A stretch of 39,820 bases of DNA from Hyphomicrobiales bacterium. Its GTDB lineage: Bacteria > Pseudomonadota > Alphaproteobacteria > Rhizobiales > JAJFHC01. The translations under genes were made by a program, and so were the position numbers. Of the stretch, positions 27,396 through 35,176 are shown piece by piece; within the stretch, counting starts at the first letter, position 1; every line of letters begins with the position of its first letter. Below the pieces are notes generated by a model that saw nothing but the letters and a program-made list of their open reading frames with translations, was not told the DNA's origin and did no database searches. The stretch is taken from contig JAJFHC010000148.1 of assembly GCA_021775835.1 (NCBI GenBank), positions 1 through 39,820 on the forward strand. The letters run 5' to 3'.

Positions 27396-28322
27396 CTAAG
27401 TATTTTCCCGGTTGGGAACCATATAGGGCCAGCAAAGTTCGACCAGTACCGAGCCGCAGATAACCAGAATCGCGCAGACCTGCACCAGGGTTACGGCCTG
27501 TCCCAGGATCGCGACCGCAAGTCCAACGGTGATGACTGGTTTCAGGAAGAACAGATAGCTTCCCCGGGTAATGTCGGGAACGGCGGCCAGACCACCCAGC
27601 CACATCAACTGGGTAATGGTCGTGTTCCAGAATGCCAATGTGATGATTGACCAGGTTGCAACTTCGGTTTTGTCGAAAAGGGTCAAAGGGTTGACCCAGA
27701 TGCTCCAGGCCAGACCAACGATGACCCAGAGGCCGATGCCTCCGATCGTCATGCTGACAGCGGTCAGCTTTATAGCGCCGTGCTTGACGATCAGTGGACG
27801 GACCATGACGGCAAACGCCGAGCCGGTCGCCGCACAGATGATGGTCAGGAATATTCCGAACAGCGACTTCTCATCGCCTGCCAACCGGGCCAGATAGCCG
27901 TCGGTCAGAAGCAGTGCCACTCCGAGGACTGCACAAATTCCGGTTATCATCTTGGGCGTGGAAATTGGTGCTCGGTTCATGATCAGGTTTGTCAGCCCGA
28001 CAAATATGGGCATCGTGGTGACCAATGTTCCCACCTGAACGATGCTGGCAAAGTCGAGGGCCCAGTGAAAGGTTAGATAGGGCAGGGAAACACCGAACAG
28101 CGACAACCAGACCAGCTTCCAGCCATCTTCCCGCAAGGGTGTCAGCAAGTCCCGGCTGTCCCTGAAGCATAGGGCGACAGCAAGAAGCCCGGCGGCGCCA
28201 AGCATATACCGCCACACCGAAACCTCCGGACCGGAAACCCCTGAAAGAACTGCAAAGAATTCGCTCGATCCGTGTCCGAGAACACCGATGAAAACGGCCA
28301 GATATGCCAGTGACGGTTTCAC
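27396..28322 (-). CDS. DMT-superfamily (EamA) transporter
   Basis: A 308-residue protein with about ten membrane helices in two EamA repeats (about 1-140 and 150-295). Typical elements are SVWRYMLGAAGLLAVAL in the first half and FFLKPVITVGLAVAILGQAVTLVQ in the second. EamA members usually export amino acids or metabolites; the substrate cannot be predicted. The GTG start at 28322 overlaps the stop of the upstream hydrolase by 3 bp (28320-28322 against 28319-28321), so the two are translationally coupled. Confidence 0.9.
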   Translation of the reverse strand: MKPSLAYLAVFIGVLGHGSSEFFAVLSGVSGPEVSVWRYMLGAAGLLAVALCFRDSRDLLTPLREDGWKLVWLSLFGVSLPYLTFHWALDFASIVQVGTLVTTMPIFVGLTNLIMNRAPISTPKMITGICAVLGVALLLTDGYLARLAGDEKSLFGIFLTIICAATGSAFAVMVRPLIVKHGAIKLTAVSMTIGGIGLWVIVGLAWSIWVNPLTLFDKTEVATWSIITLAFWNTTITQLMWLGGLAAVPDITRGSYLFFLKPVITVGLAVAILGQAVTLVQVCAILVICGSVLVELCWPYMVPNRENT

Positions 28323-29146
28323 ACGTTATCGGCCGGTTGACCCAGGGACCCAGCAAAGGACACCAGCGCGTCGACGGTTCCAGGGGCGTCTTCCATGGGG
28401 ATCAGATGGCCGGCATCGGGAAATTCCGTGGCGCGGACATTGGGAATCCTGGACTGCAAATGCCTGACGTCATCGGGAACATAGAAAACCCGGTCATGGA
28501 GTCCGGTCATAATCAACGTAGGTATGGTGATGGACTCGTAGGGAAAATCCCAGTCCACCGCGCGGGAATTCGCCAGGAGTTGCATATCGCCGCCCGCTTC
28601 GTCTGCCGGCGTATAGCCACTATCGCCAAGGCATTTTTCACGCATTTTCTCAAGCATGGCCGGACCCACGAGGAACGGTAGAAACATGTCCATGACAAGT
28701 TGCGTGCCGCCGATGCGGGCACCCCGGGTTACGGCCTCGTTGGTCCAATGAAGTGCCAGCCGCGGTTTGCGCAGCGTGTTGATGAGAACCATTCCAGTCG
28801 CGTCGATGCCGCGAAGGGTTGCTTTCAAGGCAAACAGACCACCGATCGAAAGACCCACGAATATGGGCGACGCTGGCGAGACCTCCGTCATGAGGGCGCA
28901 CAAGTCGGATACAATCAGCTCTTCGTCGAGTCGGTCGTCCGGCGCAAACCGGCTGTTGGCCTGACCGCGCATGTCGTACACCAGCGTCCCAAATCCTTTG
29001 TTGCGCAGGGCTGGTCCGATTTCAGCTTGCCAGGATGCTGCATTGCCGGTCAGGGCATTGACGAATACGAATGTGTGATTGCCGTTTGTCGGGGAGGCGT
29101 GTTCATAAAACAAAGCACCGCCGCCGTCGCGTTCCAGATATGACAC
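28319..29146 (-). CDS. Alpha/beta hydrolase (enol-lactonase-like)
   Basis: A 275-residue cytoplasmic protein with a GTG start at 29146 and AGGAG 8 bp upstream. The catalytic triad is visible: Ser100 in VGLSIGG, Asp218 in GLHDRV, and His247 in DAGHLIP. The oxyanion region FVNALTGNAASW and a helical cap (about 125-200) fit the group that includes 3-oxoadipate enol-lactonase and related esterases, but no other protocatechuate pathway gene is here. It is coupled to a DMT exporter, so the pair may hydrolyse and then export a small compound. Substrate unknown. Confidence 0.88.
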   Translation of the reverse strand: MSYLERDGGGALFYEHASPTNGNHTFVFVNALTGNAASWQAEIGPALRNKGFGTLVYDMRGQANSRFAPDDRLDEELIVSDLCALMTEVSPASPIFVGLSIGGLFALKATLRGIDATGMVLINTLRKPRLALHWTNEAVTRGARIGGTQLVMDMFLPFLVGPAMLEKMREKCLGDSGYTPADEAGGDMQLLANSRAVDWDFPYESITIPTLIMTGLHDRVFYVPDDVRHLQSRIPNVRATEFPDAGHLIPMEDAPGTVDALVSFAGSLGQPADNV

Positions 29147-29261
29147 GTGTCCAACTCCTGCCGTTTCTACAACCCGAACTTCCTATAGAAGCGGCAGCGG
29201 GACATGTTAAGAGAAATGTTGAAAAGCGGGCAAAGCGCCACGAATTTTTCCATAGGGTGGG

Positions 29262-30242
29262 CTACTGGACCACCGCATCACTATCCGACTGTTCGCCGCC
29301 GGTTGGCGTTGGCGGTGCCTGGACGAAGTCACTCGCCTGGGACTGGGCCTTCTTGGCCGCACGCTGCGCACCCTTTGAGGCGACAACGCTGCCCGGCTTG
29401 AGGGCAACCGCTCTTCGGTAGTCCGACTCGGCGCTTCGGAAATTACCCAGACGTTCATAGGCCTTGGCGCGGTTGATGTAGGCCAGCGACCATTTCGGGC
29501 TGATGTCGATCGCTCTGCTGAACTCCGATACGGCTTCGTTGTACTGACCACTCCGGGCATGGGCCACACCTGCCGAATTGTACGCCAGCGCATAACTGGG
29601 ATCCAGGGCAATCGCCTTGCGGGCGTAAGACAGCGCCTCTTCGAGGTTGCCCTGCCTGCTCAGGAGAATGGCCAGATTGTTGTAGATCTTGGGGTTTGAG
29701 GCATCCAATGCAATCGCCCTGTCATAGCTTTCACGTGCCTTCGTGAACTGGTTCTTCTTGCCGTAGGCGATGGCGCGGCTGTGATAGGCGTCTGCATAGT
29801 CCGGGTTTATCGAAATGGCCTTCTCAAAGTCGCCAAAAGCGCTTTTGTATCGCCCAAGCGCCTGGTTCGCGTCACCGCGATTGCGGTAGGCCTGGTAAAA
29901 TTCCGGCGCGAGATCGATGGCTTGATTGAAATCGGACAGCGCCTGTCTGGTCCTGTTGGCGCGCAGGTAGTAGACGCCGCGTCGGTTGTAGGCGACGGCG
30001 TCGTTTGGATTCTGCGCAATTGCGGCGTTGAAAGCCGAAAGCGGGTTCTTACGCACGAATGCGTCCTGCGATGATGCGCGACCGCCGACGGACTCCTTAC
30101 CGGAATCGGATATTCCAAAACGCGATAGTGTTTGGCAGCCGGACAAAAGCGTCAGCGCAATTGCAGCAATGCTCAATTTCCAGGCGACTTGAACACGTGT
30201 CTGCCTGCGGTCACAATTTGTTGGATTCTTGGCTGTTTTCAT
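29262..30242 (-). CDS. TPR-repeat lipoprotein (NlpI-like)
   Basis: A 326-residue protein with a 22-residue polar N-terminus, a hydrophobic stretch, and the lipobox LLSGC with Cys36 as the lipidated residue. About residues 68-290 form six TPR units on a 34-residue period, for example NDAVAYNRRGVYYLRANRTR and PDYADAYHSRAIAYGKKNQF. The C-terminus is a Gln/Ala/Pro-rich tail. NlpI-type lipoproteins act as adaptors for peptidoglycan hydrolases in the outer membrane, and a similar adaptor role is inferred here. It lies downstream of rpsU on the same strand, but a strong terminator separates them. Two short repeats sit in its upstream region. Confidence 0.88.
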   Translation of the reverse strand: MKTAKNPTNCDRRQTRVQVAWKLSIAAIALTLLSGCQTLSRFGISDSGKESVGGRASSQDAFVRKNPLSAFNAAIAQNPNDAVAYNRRGVYYLRANRTRQALSDFNQAIDLAPEFYQAYRNRGDANQALGRYKSAFGDFEKAISINPDYADAYHSRAIAYGKKNQFTKARESYDRAIALDASNPKIYNNLAILLSRQGNLEEALSYARKAIALDPSYALAYNSAGVAHARSGQYNEAVSEFSRAIDISPKWSLAYINRAKAYERLGNFRSAESDYRRAVALKPGSVVASKGAQRAAKKAQSQASDFVQAPPTPTGGEQSDSDAVVQ

Positions 30243-30297
30243 TACTCAACACTCTAGCCTCTCCCGCCAACATGCGGTCAGTTCTCAGCCCGTCTAC

Positions 30298-30357
30298 TGA
30301 CCAAACATAGCGCATTTTTAGGCAAATAGCGAGAAAGTCAGAGAAAGTGACCAAACA
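30298..30357. repeat. Direct repeats upstream of the TPR lipoprotein gene
   Basis: TGACCAAACA occurs at 30298-30307 and again at 30348-30357, 50 bp apart. Between them lies a tandem pair GAGAAAGTCA/GAGAAAGTGA (30331-30350). They fall 56-115 bp upstream of the lipoprotein ATG and could be binding sites for one regulator. Confidence 0.4.
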
Positions 30358-30367
30358 ATTGTTCAAC

Positions 30368-30395
30368 AAAAAAGGCCACACCGGAGGGTATGACC
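30368..30395 (-). terminator. Rho-independent terminator of rpsU
   Basis: Read on the minus strand, GGTCATACC-CTCC-GGTGTGGCC forms nine consecutive pairs including two G-U, with a 4-nt loop, followed by six T. It starts 39 bp after the rpsU stop. Confidence 0.85.
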
Positions 30396-30433
30396 TGAAT
30401 TGCAAATAATTGTAATCTGGGTTCCGCCGGTTT

Positions 30434-30655
30434 TCAGCGGCCCCTGCCAACAACGACGCCTTCACGCTGCATGCGTTTGCGCGCAAGCTTGCGGGCCCGG
30501 CGAATGGCCTCGGCCTTTTCGCGAGCACGCTTTTCGGAAGGCTTTTCGTAGTGATTACGAAGTTTCATTTCCCGAAAAATGCCTTCTCGCTGCATTTTCT
30601 TCTTAAGCGCTTTGAGCGCCTGATCGACATTGTTATCGCGGACAAGTACCTGCAC
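30434..30655 (-). CDS. rpsU: 30S ribosomal protein S21
   Basis: A 73-residue protein from a GTG at 30655, with CGGGAA about 9 bp upstream; the frame continues to 30682 but [20 protein letters not shown] is the standard S21 N-terminus. S21 helps the small subunit engage mRNA during initiation. The middle [20 protein letters not shown] and the very basic C-terminus are family hallmarks. It is monocistronic with a good terminator. The 192-bp gap upstream (30656-30847) holds no recognised promoter, only a CCAACG/CGTTGG stem. Confidence 0.95.
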   Translation of the reverse strand: MQVLVRDNNVDQALKALKKKMQREGIFREMKLRNHYEKPSEKRAREKAEAIRRARKLARKRMQREGVVVGRGR

Positions 30656-30847
30656 GAGTAAATTCCCGTTTGTTGCAATCAAAGTTGTTTCGAAAAGCGT
30701 TCGTTTTTAACAATCATTACAATGGCGAGTTGCCTTAGTATGACTGATGAACACATCCCTTCGCCGCACCCAACGTGATGCAGCGTTGGTGGGTGTCTAC
30801 CAGAAGACGTATGAACTGTCCACACCCAACATGGCCGACATCCCTAA

Positions 30848-31942
30848 TTATTTGAGGCGAGCCAGCTTCGTGACGTGGCCCATTTTCCGGCCGCGTCGGG
30901 TTTCGGTTTTGCCGTAAATGTGAAGCTTGGTATCTGGGTCCTGCACCGATTGAACCCAGTTTTCGACCTCATCGCCGATCAGATTCTCCATCACGACGTC
31001 TGCGAAACGGTCGACAGAGCCCAACGGCCAGCCGCATACGGCCCGGATGTGCTGTTCAAACTGGCCGGTAATGCAGGCGTCTTGCGTCCAGTGTCCCGAA
31101 TTGTGAACCCGTGGCGCGATTTCGTTGACCCGGATTGTTGGGCCGTCCGTCCCGGTTTCGACAAACAGTTCAACGCCCATGATTCCGACATACTCCAGGC
31201 CGTCGAGGATGGCAGATGTCACTTCGTGCGCGCGGGTACGAATTTCTTCGCCAATCTGCGCCGGGACGACCGATCTTTTCAGAATATGGTCCTGATGGGT
31301 GTTTTCCACCGGGTCATAAAGGCTGATGTTACCGGCGACGTCACGGGCGGCAATAACAGAAATTTCACGGTCGAAGGCAACATACCCTTCGAGGATCGAG
31401 GGGGCACCGTTCAGTACGGCGAATGCGGCAGGACCTTCTTCGGGATTTGAAATCAGGGACTGTCCCTTGCCATCGTATCCGAAACGCCTGGTTTTCAGGA
31501 CGCACGGAGTTCCTATGGACGCCAGGGCACTGACCAGTTCCGCTTCGTTGCTCACAGCCGCATATGGTGCGGTATCGATTCCCAGTCCGTTGATGAAGTC
31601 CTTCTCCGTGAGCCGGTCCTGGGAAACGGCCAACGCGCGTGGTCCTGGATAGAGCGGTCTGTGACGGTTCAGCAATTCGGCGGTGCGGGCGGGCACATTC
31701 TCGAATTCATAGGTCGCCACATCGATCTGTGACGCAAACTTCTCCACTGCTTCGTCATCATTGTAGCCTGCGATGGTGCTGACCGCGCTGACATCGAATG
31801 CGGGGCTTTGGGGGTCGGGGCAAAATACATGGCAGCGCAAGCCCATGTCGGCTGCAGCCAGCGCCATCATCCGCCCAAGCTGGCCGCCGCCAAGAATTCC
31901 GATAGTGGATCCCGGAGGCAGGGGTGAGTCGACATCAGCCAT
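30848..31942 (-). CDS. purK: 5-(carboxyamino)imidazole ribonucleotide synthase
   Basis: A 364-residue ATP-grasp enzyme of de novo purine synthesis: it uses ATP and bicarbonate to convert AIR to N5-CAIR. Seen: [20 protein letters not shown] at the N-terminus, [13 protein letters not shown] in the ATP-grasp domain, and [19 protein letters not shown] near the C-terminus, all diagnostic of PurK. The ATG at 31942 overlaps the end of purE by 8 bp, so translation is coupled. Confidence 0.97.
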   Translation of the reverse strand: MADVDSPLPPGSTIGILGGGQLGRMMALAAADMGLRCHVFCPDPQSPAFDVSAVSTIAGYNDDEAVEKFASQIDVATYEFENVPARTAELLNRHRPLYPGPRALAVSQDRLTEKDFINGLGIDTAPYAAVSNEAELVSALASIGTPCVLKTRRFGYDGKGQSLISNPEEGPAAFAVLNGAPSILEGYVAFDREISVIAARDVAGNISLYDPVENTHQDHILKRSVVPAQIGEEIRTRAHEVTSAILDGLEYVGIMGVELFVETGTDGPTIRVNEIAPRVHNSGHWTQDACITGQFEQHIRAVCGWPLGSVDRFADVVMENLIGDEVENWVQSVQDPDTKLHIYGKTETRRGRKMGHVTKLARLK

Positions 31943-32432
31943 CGTCGCTGGGGGCCTCGGCTACGGCGTCGGTTCGCGCCATTCGCCAGGCATCAAGGCG
32001 TCCGGCAAGCTCTGTGTCTTCTACGGCGAGTATTGCTGCGGCCATCAACCCGGCGTTGGTGGCGCCAGGCACGCCGATGGCGAGCGTTCCGACCGGAATG
32101 CCGGCAGGCATCTGAACAATCGAAAGAAGACTGTCCTGGCCGTGCAGCGCCTTGCTCTCGACCGGCACCCCCAGAACCGGCAGACTGGTGATGGCGGCGG
32201 TCATCCCGGGCAGGTGTGCGGCACCACCGGCACCGGCAACGATGACCTTGAGACCGCGATCACGGGCGGTCCTGGCGTAGTCGTACATGCGATCGGGCGT
32301 CCGGTGTGCAGAAACAATCCTGGTCTCATAGGCAACTTCCAGATCCACCAGAATTTCGGCGGCGTGGCGCATGGTTGGCCAGTCGGACTGGCTGCCCATG
32401 ATTATTCCAACTACGGGTCTGATATCGGACAT
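31935..32432 (-). CDS. purE: N5-CAIR mutase
   Basis: A 165-residue class I PurE, which moves the carboxyl of N5-CAIR to give CAIR, the step after PurK. Motifs: [13 protein letters not shown] (phosphate and substrate loop), SAHRTPDRM with the catalytic His, [15 protein letters not shown], and [19 protein letters not shown]. The ATG at 32432 is the first gene of the purEK operon and has a good promoter about 60-90 bp upstream. The last 15 residues are a charged tail beyond the core. Confidence 0.97.
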   Translation of the reverse strand: MSDIRPVVGIIMGSQSDWPTMRHAAEILVDLEVAYETRIVSAHRTPDRMYDYARTARDRGLKVIVAGAGGAAHLPGMTAAITSLPVLGVPVESKALHGQDSLLSIVQMPAGIPVGTLAIGVPGATNAGLMAAAILAVEDTELAGRLDAWRMARTDAVAEAPSDDG

Positions 32433-32492
32433 CGTCCTGACTGGTTACTCCAGGATCTTCTTTAAAGGAAGGAAGGCGAAATGAAGCGGCGG

Positions 32493-32520
32493 ATTATAGG
32501 CGTTGCGAAGAATATGGCAA
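32493..32520 (-). promoter_or_regulatory. Sigma70-type promoter of purEK
   Basis: On the minus strand TTGCCA (32520-32515) and a perfect TATAAT (32498-32493) are 16 bp apart. Transcription would start near 32486 and give a leader of about 54 nt before purE. No PurR-like site was recognised. Confidence 0.6.
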
Positions 32521-32659
32521 GGAGAGTGCACTGGGTTGCCGTTAAAATTCCGGAGATCGGGGTGCTCACAGGAAACTGTCGAATCGGGCTGTTGATCACG
32601 ATATAATTGACGGCGAATCACGTCGTTGATTCCGGTATTGATCGCGGTGGGCAGCGTCG

Positions 32660-33385
32660 ATGCCTTTTCGCAGAATTTGGGCAACGTCATTGATGAAAGT
32701 CAGCAGGCCGATAGGCGCCGGACACCAGAGGTCCCCAGCGGAGCCCGATGCTGGGCCCCAAACGTCGGCGCGCCGGGCGCCGGGGCGCGGTAGTCCGACA
32801 ATTCCTGAAAACGAACTGACACCCAATGTTCAGTCGGTGGTCGCGACTTTGATGGATGAGGTGGAGCGGCTCAAAAACGATCTCGATCACAGCCGCCAGC
32901 GTATGCTTGAGCTTGAAAACATTGCGGATGAGGATCCGCTGCTGCCAATCCTTAACCGGCGCGCCTTTGAGCGTGAACTTGCCCGGTCACTCGCCTTTGC
33001 CAGGCGGTACCAGATCCCGTCCTGCCTGGTCTATTTCGACCTTGACGGTTTCAAACAGGTAAACGATCGGTTTGGCCATGGGGCCGGAGATGCTGTCTTG
33101 ATGCAGGTCGCAGACGTGCTCAATGGCAATGTCCGGGAATCAGATGTGGTGGGCCGCATGGGTGGCGATGAATTCGCAGTTGTTCTTGTTCATGCGGACT
33201 ACACCGCATCCCAGGAGAAAGCACAGCGTCTTCTTGAAGCCCTGACGGCATCGCCTGTAGACGTGGGAGGGACGGTAATTTCGATTGCTGCAAGTGCTGG
33301 ATGTACGTTGTTTCGCGATGACGACACGGTGGTGTCCATTATCGAGCGTGCGGACCATGCAATGTACGATCATAAGCGGCAATAG
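32660..33385 (+). CDS. GGDEF diguanylate cyclase
   Basis: A 241-residue protein; the ATG at 32660 is kept, with 32693 as an alternative, and neither has a strong ribosome site. The first 50 residues are basic and disordered, then a coiled-coil helix (about 56-85), then one GGDEF domain (about 90-241) with FDLDGFKQVNDRFGHGAGDA and the intact active site GRMGGDEFAVVL. RESD lies exactly five residues before GGDEF, the canonical RxxD inhibition site for product feedback. It makes cyclic di-GMP from GTP. There is no membrane or receiver domain, so the coiled coil may set dimerisation. A perfect TATAAT at 32602-32607 lacks a good -35. Confidence 0.93.
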   Translation: MPFRRIWATSLMKVSRPIGAGHQRSPAEPDAGPQTSARRAPGRGSPTIPENELTPNVQSVVATLMDEVERLKNDLDHSRQRMLELENIADEDPLLPILNRRAFERELARSLAFARRYQIPSCLVYFDLDGFKQVNDRFGHGAGDAVLMQVADVLNGNVRESDVVGRMGGDEFAVVLVHADYTASQEKAQRLLEALTASPVDVGGTVISIAASAGCTLFRDDDTVVSIIERADHAMYDHKRQ

Positions 33386-33395
33386 TGACTGTTTT

Positions 33396-33413
33396 GCCTG
33401 TACGTTTACAGGC
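33396..33413. terminator. Hairpin between convergent GGDEF and YdcH genes
   Basis: GCCTGTA-CGTT-TACAGGC is a perfect 7-bp stem, 10 bp after the GGDEF stop and 52 bp beyond the YdcH stop at 33465. The plus side has TTG and the minus side AAAAC rather than long T-runs, so it is at best a weak terminator. Confidence 0.4.
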
Positions 33414-33464
33414 TTGACGATAACTCGGACGCTGGTTGGTCAACGGTACAGGACACTCAGGATG

Positions 33465-33671
33465 TTACGCAATGATATCGGGAAGCAGGAGGTCTTCTAT
33501 TTCCTGAATTTCGTCCTTTAGCATCAGTTTTCGTTTCTTCAGTCGGGTCAATTGAAGCTGGTCTGCCACGCCGCGCAAAACCAAACTTGAGATCGCGCTG
33601 TCCATATCGCCATGCTCCAATCTCAACTCCGCCAGACGCTCACGCAATTGTTCTTCGTCGTTGTCTGTCAT
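33465..33671 (-). CDS. YdcH / DUF465 family protein (first copy)
   Basis: A 68-residue protein. The ATG at 33671 has AGAGG 5-6 bp upstream; the longer frame adds a hydrophobic leader that I judge untranslated. The sequence is a helical hairpin: ERLAELRLEHGDMDSAISSL, then LTRLKKRKLMLKDEIQEIED, with the family's HxxxDxxI...LKxxKLxLKDEI pattern. Function is unknown in all bacteria to my knowledge. A second, diverged copy is transcribed away from it starting at 33809. Confidence 0.85.
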   Translation of the reverse strand: MTDNDEEQLRERLAELRLEHGDMDSAISSLVLRGVADQLQLTRLKKRKLMLKDEIQEIEDLLLPDIIA

Positions 33672-33736
33672 TCCGGCCTCTTTTGCATCTATGAGCCCAT
33701 TATGGATACTCAGAACCAAAAATGCCAGAGGCAGGA

Positions 33737-33764
33737 TTGCCATCGACAAACGTTCACATATACG
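33737..33764 (+). promoter_or_regulatory. Probable promoter of the second YdcH gene
   Basis: TTGCCA at 33737-33742 and TATACG at 33759-33764 are 16 bp apart, 44 bp before the ATG at 33809. Confidence 0.4.
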
Positions 33765-33808
33765 TCACACTTTGCTTGTTATCGCTGTCAATCATAGGAG
33801 GGTAAGCA

Positions 33809-33988
33809 ATGACATTGGAGACGACACTCGCTGAACTGAACGAAAAGCACGGTGCCCTGGAAATAGAAATCGAAGAGGAATTGGCGCGACCTTTTCTGGA
33901 CAGTTTGAAAGTCTCCGAACTCAAACGTGAAAAACTCCGAATAAAAGAAGAAATCGAGAAACTGACGGCTGAGAGCGAAGCCGCTTGA
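33809..33988 (+). CDS. YdcH / DUF465 family protein (second copy)
   Basis: A 59-residue protein, just under the usual length cut-off, with a strong ribosome site (GGAGGGT) 6 bp upstream. It has the same helical hairpin: LAELNEKHGALEIEIEEELA, then RPFLDSLKVSELKREKLRIK. The RPxxD and LKxxKLxxKEEI positions are those of DUF465. It differs enough from the first copy that they are old paralogues. Paired DUF465 genes near purEK are, from memory, a recurring alphaproteobacterial arrangement. Function unknown. Confidence 0.85.
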   Translation: MTLETTLAELNEKHGALEIEIEEELARPFLDSLKVSELKREKLRIKEEIEKLTAESEAA

Positions 33989-34132
33989 ACCTAAGCGTTC
34001 GCAAGAGCGCAGACTAATCGCCTGAAATTGTTGTGCCGGTGGACCTGACTGCGGCTGCCGGGGACGAGATGTTTTTGCTGATCGGTGGTTTCTGTCCGAG
34101 ACGGCCCAGGACCTGATCGAAATCAGGCAATC

Positions 34133-35176
34133 CTAGTACCCTACAGAGTCCAGAATCTTGTTCTGAAACCAGGCAACGCCTTGCTCGTGTCGCGGGCTGA
34201 GTGGTCCCGGCCGATACCCTTGCGAGGCGTAATTCGCCTGGGTGTCGATGCATATTTCAAAATCCTGCCGGATGACGTCGAGATTGCGCTCGATAGTCAG
34301 TGTACGCTCCGGCGCTGTGTCGGGTGAGTCGTCGTCGAAATAGAAATGATAGACGAGTTCCGTCCTGTCGTGACCAAGCGGGTTGATGCGTGACGTATTC
34401 ATGCCGCCATCAAACAGCGACAATGTCCAGTTCGGCCACATCCACAACCACTTGCCCTTGTAGAACAAACCTTCACGTGGCGGGGCACTCATGCGTACCA
34501 GATTTTCATGAGCCGTGGTTTCGAAGGCGTCGAACTCGATCGCCTGAAAGAACTCGGGATGGATGCCTGGGATGTGATACCCCTCAACAAAATTGTCCGT
34601 GTAGACCTTCCAGTTGGCGTCGAAAAACAGGCGTTCTTCATGCTGGACCCGATAGGTCTCGATCGGTTCGGCCGACAGTTCCGGGATCGTGTCGGCCAAC
34701 TGAGATGCCAGTGTTTGTTCAGGATCAATCGCCACGAACAGCAGACCCCGCCAGATCTCCACACCGATCGTTTCCAGGGGCCAGTCAGAGAGCTCGAAAT
34801 CTTCATCGTCGCCGAACCAGGGTGTCTGCCTCAACGTGCCGTCAAGGTCGTAGACCCAATTGTGATAGGGGCAGCGCAACAGCGAGCAACTGCCCGTACC
34901 GTCCTTCAGCAGTTGCGCGCCGCGATGGCGACAGACGTTGCGGAATCCTCTGAGTGTTCCGTCACGGTCCCGAATTGCTAATACCCTGGCTCCGGCAATC
35001 TGGGCGGCGACATACGAACCGGGCTGTGCCACCGCGTCCGCCGGGCCGAGCAACTGCCACGTACACCAGAAAATCTTCCGGCACTCGCGCTGATACACAT
35101 CCGGGTCGGTATAGTAAGCCGGTTCCAGGTTGTGCATTGCTCTGGACGATGCAGCGATTGTCTTGCTGGAACTCAT
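34133..35176 (-). CDS. Rieske non-haem iron oxygenase, alpha subunit
   Basis: A 347-residue oxygenase. The ATG at 35176 overlaps the ligase stop as ATGA and is preferred over the longer frame. The Rieske [2Fe-2S] site is intact: CRH (82-84) and CPYH (102-105), spacing C-x-H-x17-C-x2-H. The mononuclear iron site is DNFVEGYHIPGIH, with His201 and His206; a carboxylate ligand is expected in DFEICIDTQ. The size and motifs fit the group that includes choline, carnitine and other quaternary-amine or small-aromatic oxygenases, and the substrate is not deducible. It needs an electron-supplying reductase, and none is encoded nearby. The upstream ligase suggests a carboxylic-acid substrate or product. 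The 144-bp gap after the YdcH gene is empty. Confidence 0.9.
   Translation of the reverse strand: MSSSKTIAASSRAMHNLEPAYYTDPDVYQRECRKIFWCTWQLLGPADAVAQPGSYVAAQIAGARVLAIRDRDGTLRGFRNVCRHRGAQLLKDGTGSCSLLRCPYHNWVYDLDGTLRQTPWFGDDEDFELSDWPLETIGVEIWRGLLFVAIDPEQTLASQLADTIPELSAEPIETYRVQHEERLFFDANWKVYTDNFVEGYHIPGIHPEFFQAIEFDAFETTAHENLVRMSAPPREGLFYKGKWLWMWPNWTLSLFDGGMNTSRINPLGHDRTELVYHFYFDDDSPDTAPERTLTIERNLDVIRQDFEICIDTQANYASQGYRPGPLSPRHEQGVAWFQNKILDSVGY

Noticed and set aside
30747..30917. A 56-codon plus-strand ORF beginning MNTSLRRTQRDAALVG
   Set aside because: No ribosome site, runs antisense into the end of purK, and resembles no family I know.
32481..32606. A 41-codon plus-strand ORF with a strong AAGGAAGGAAGG site upstream
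   Set aside because: It overlaps a convincing purEK promoter on the opposite strand, has no recognisable family, and lacks its own promoter.
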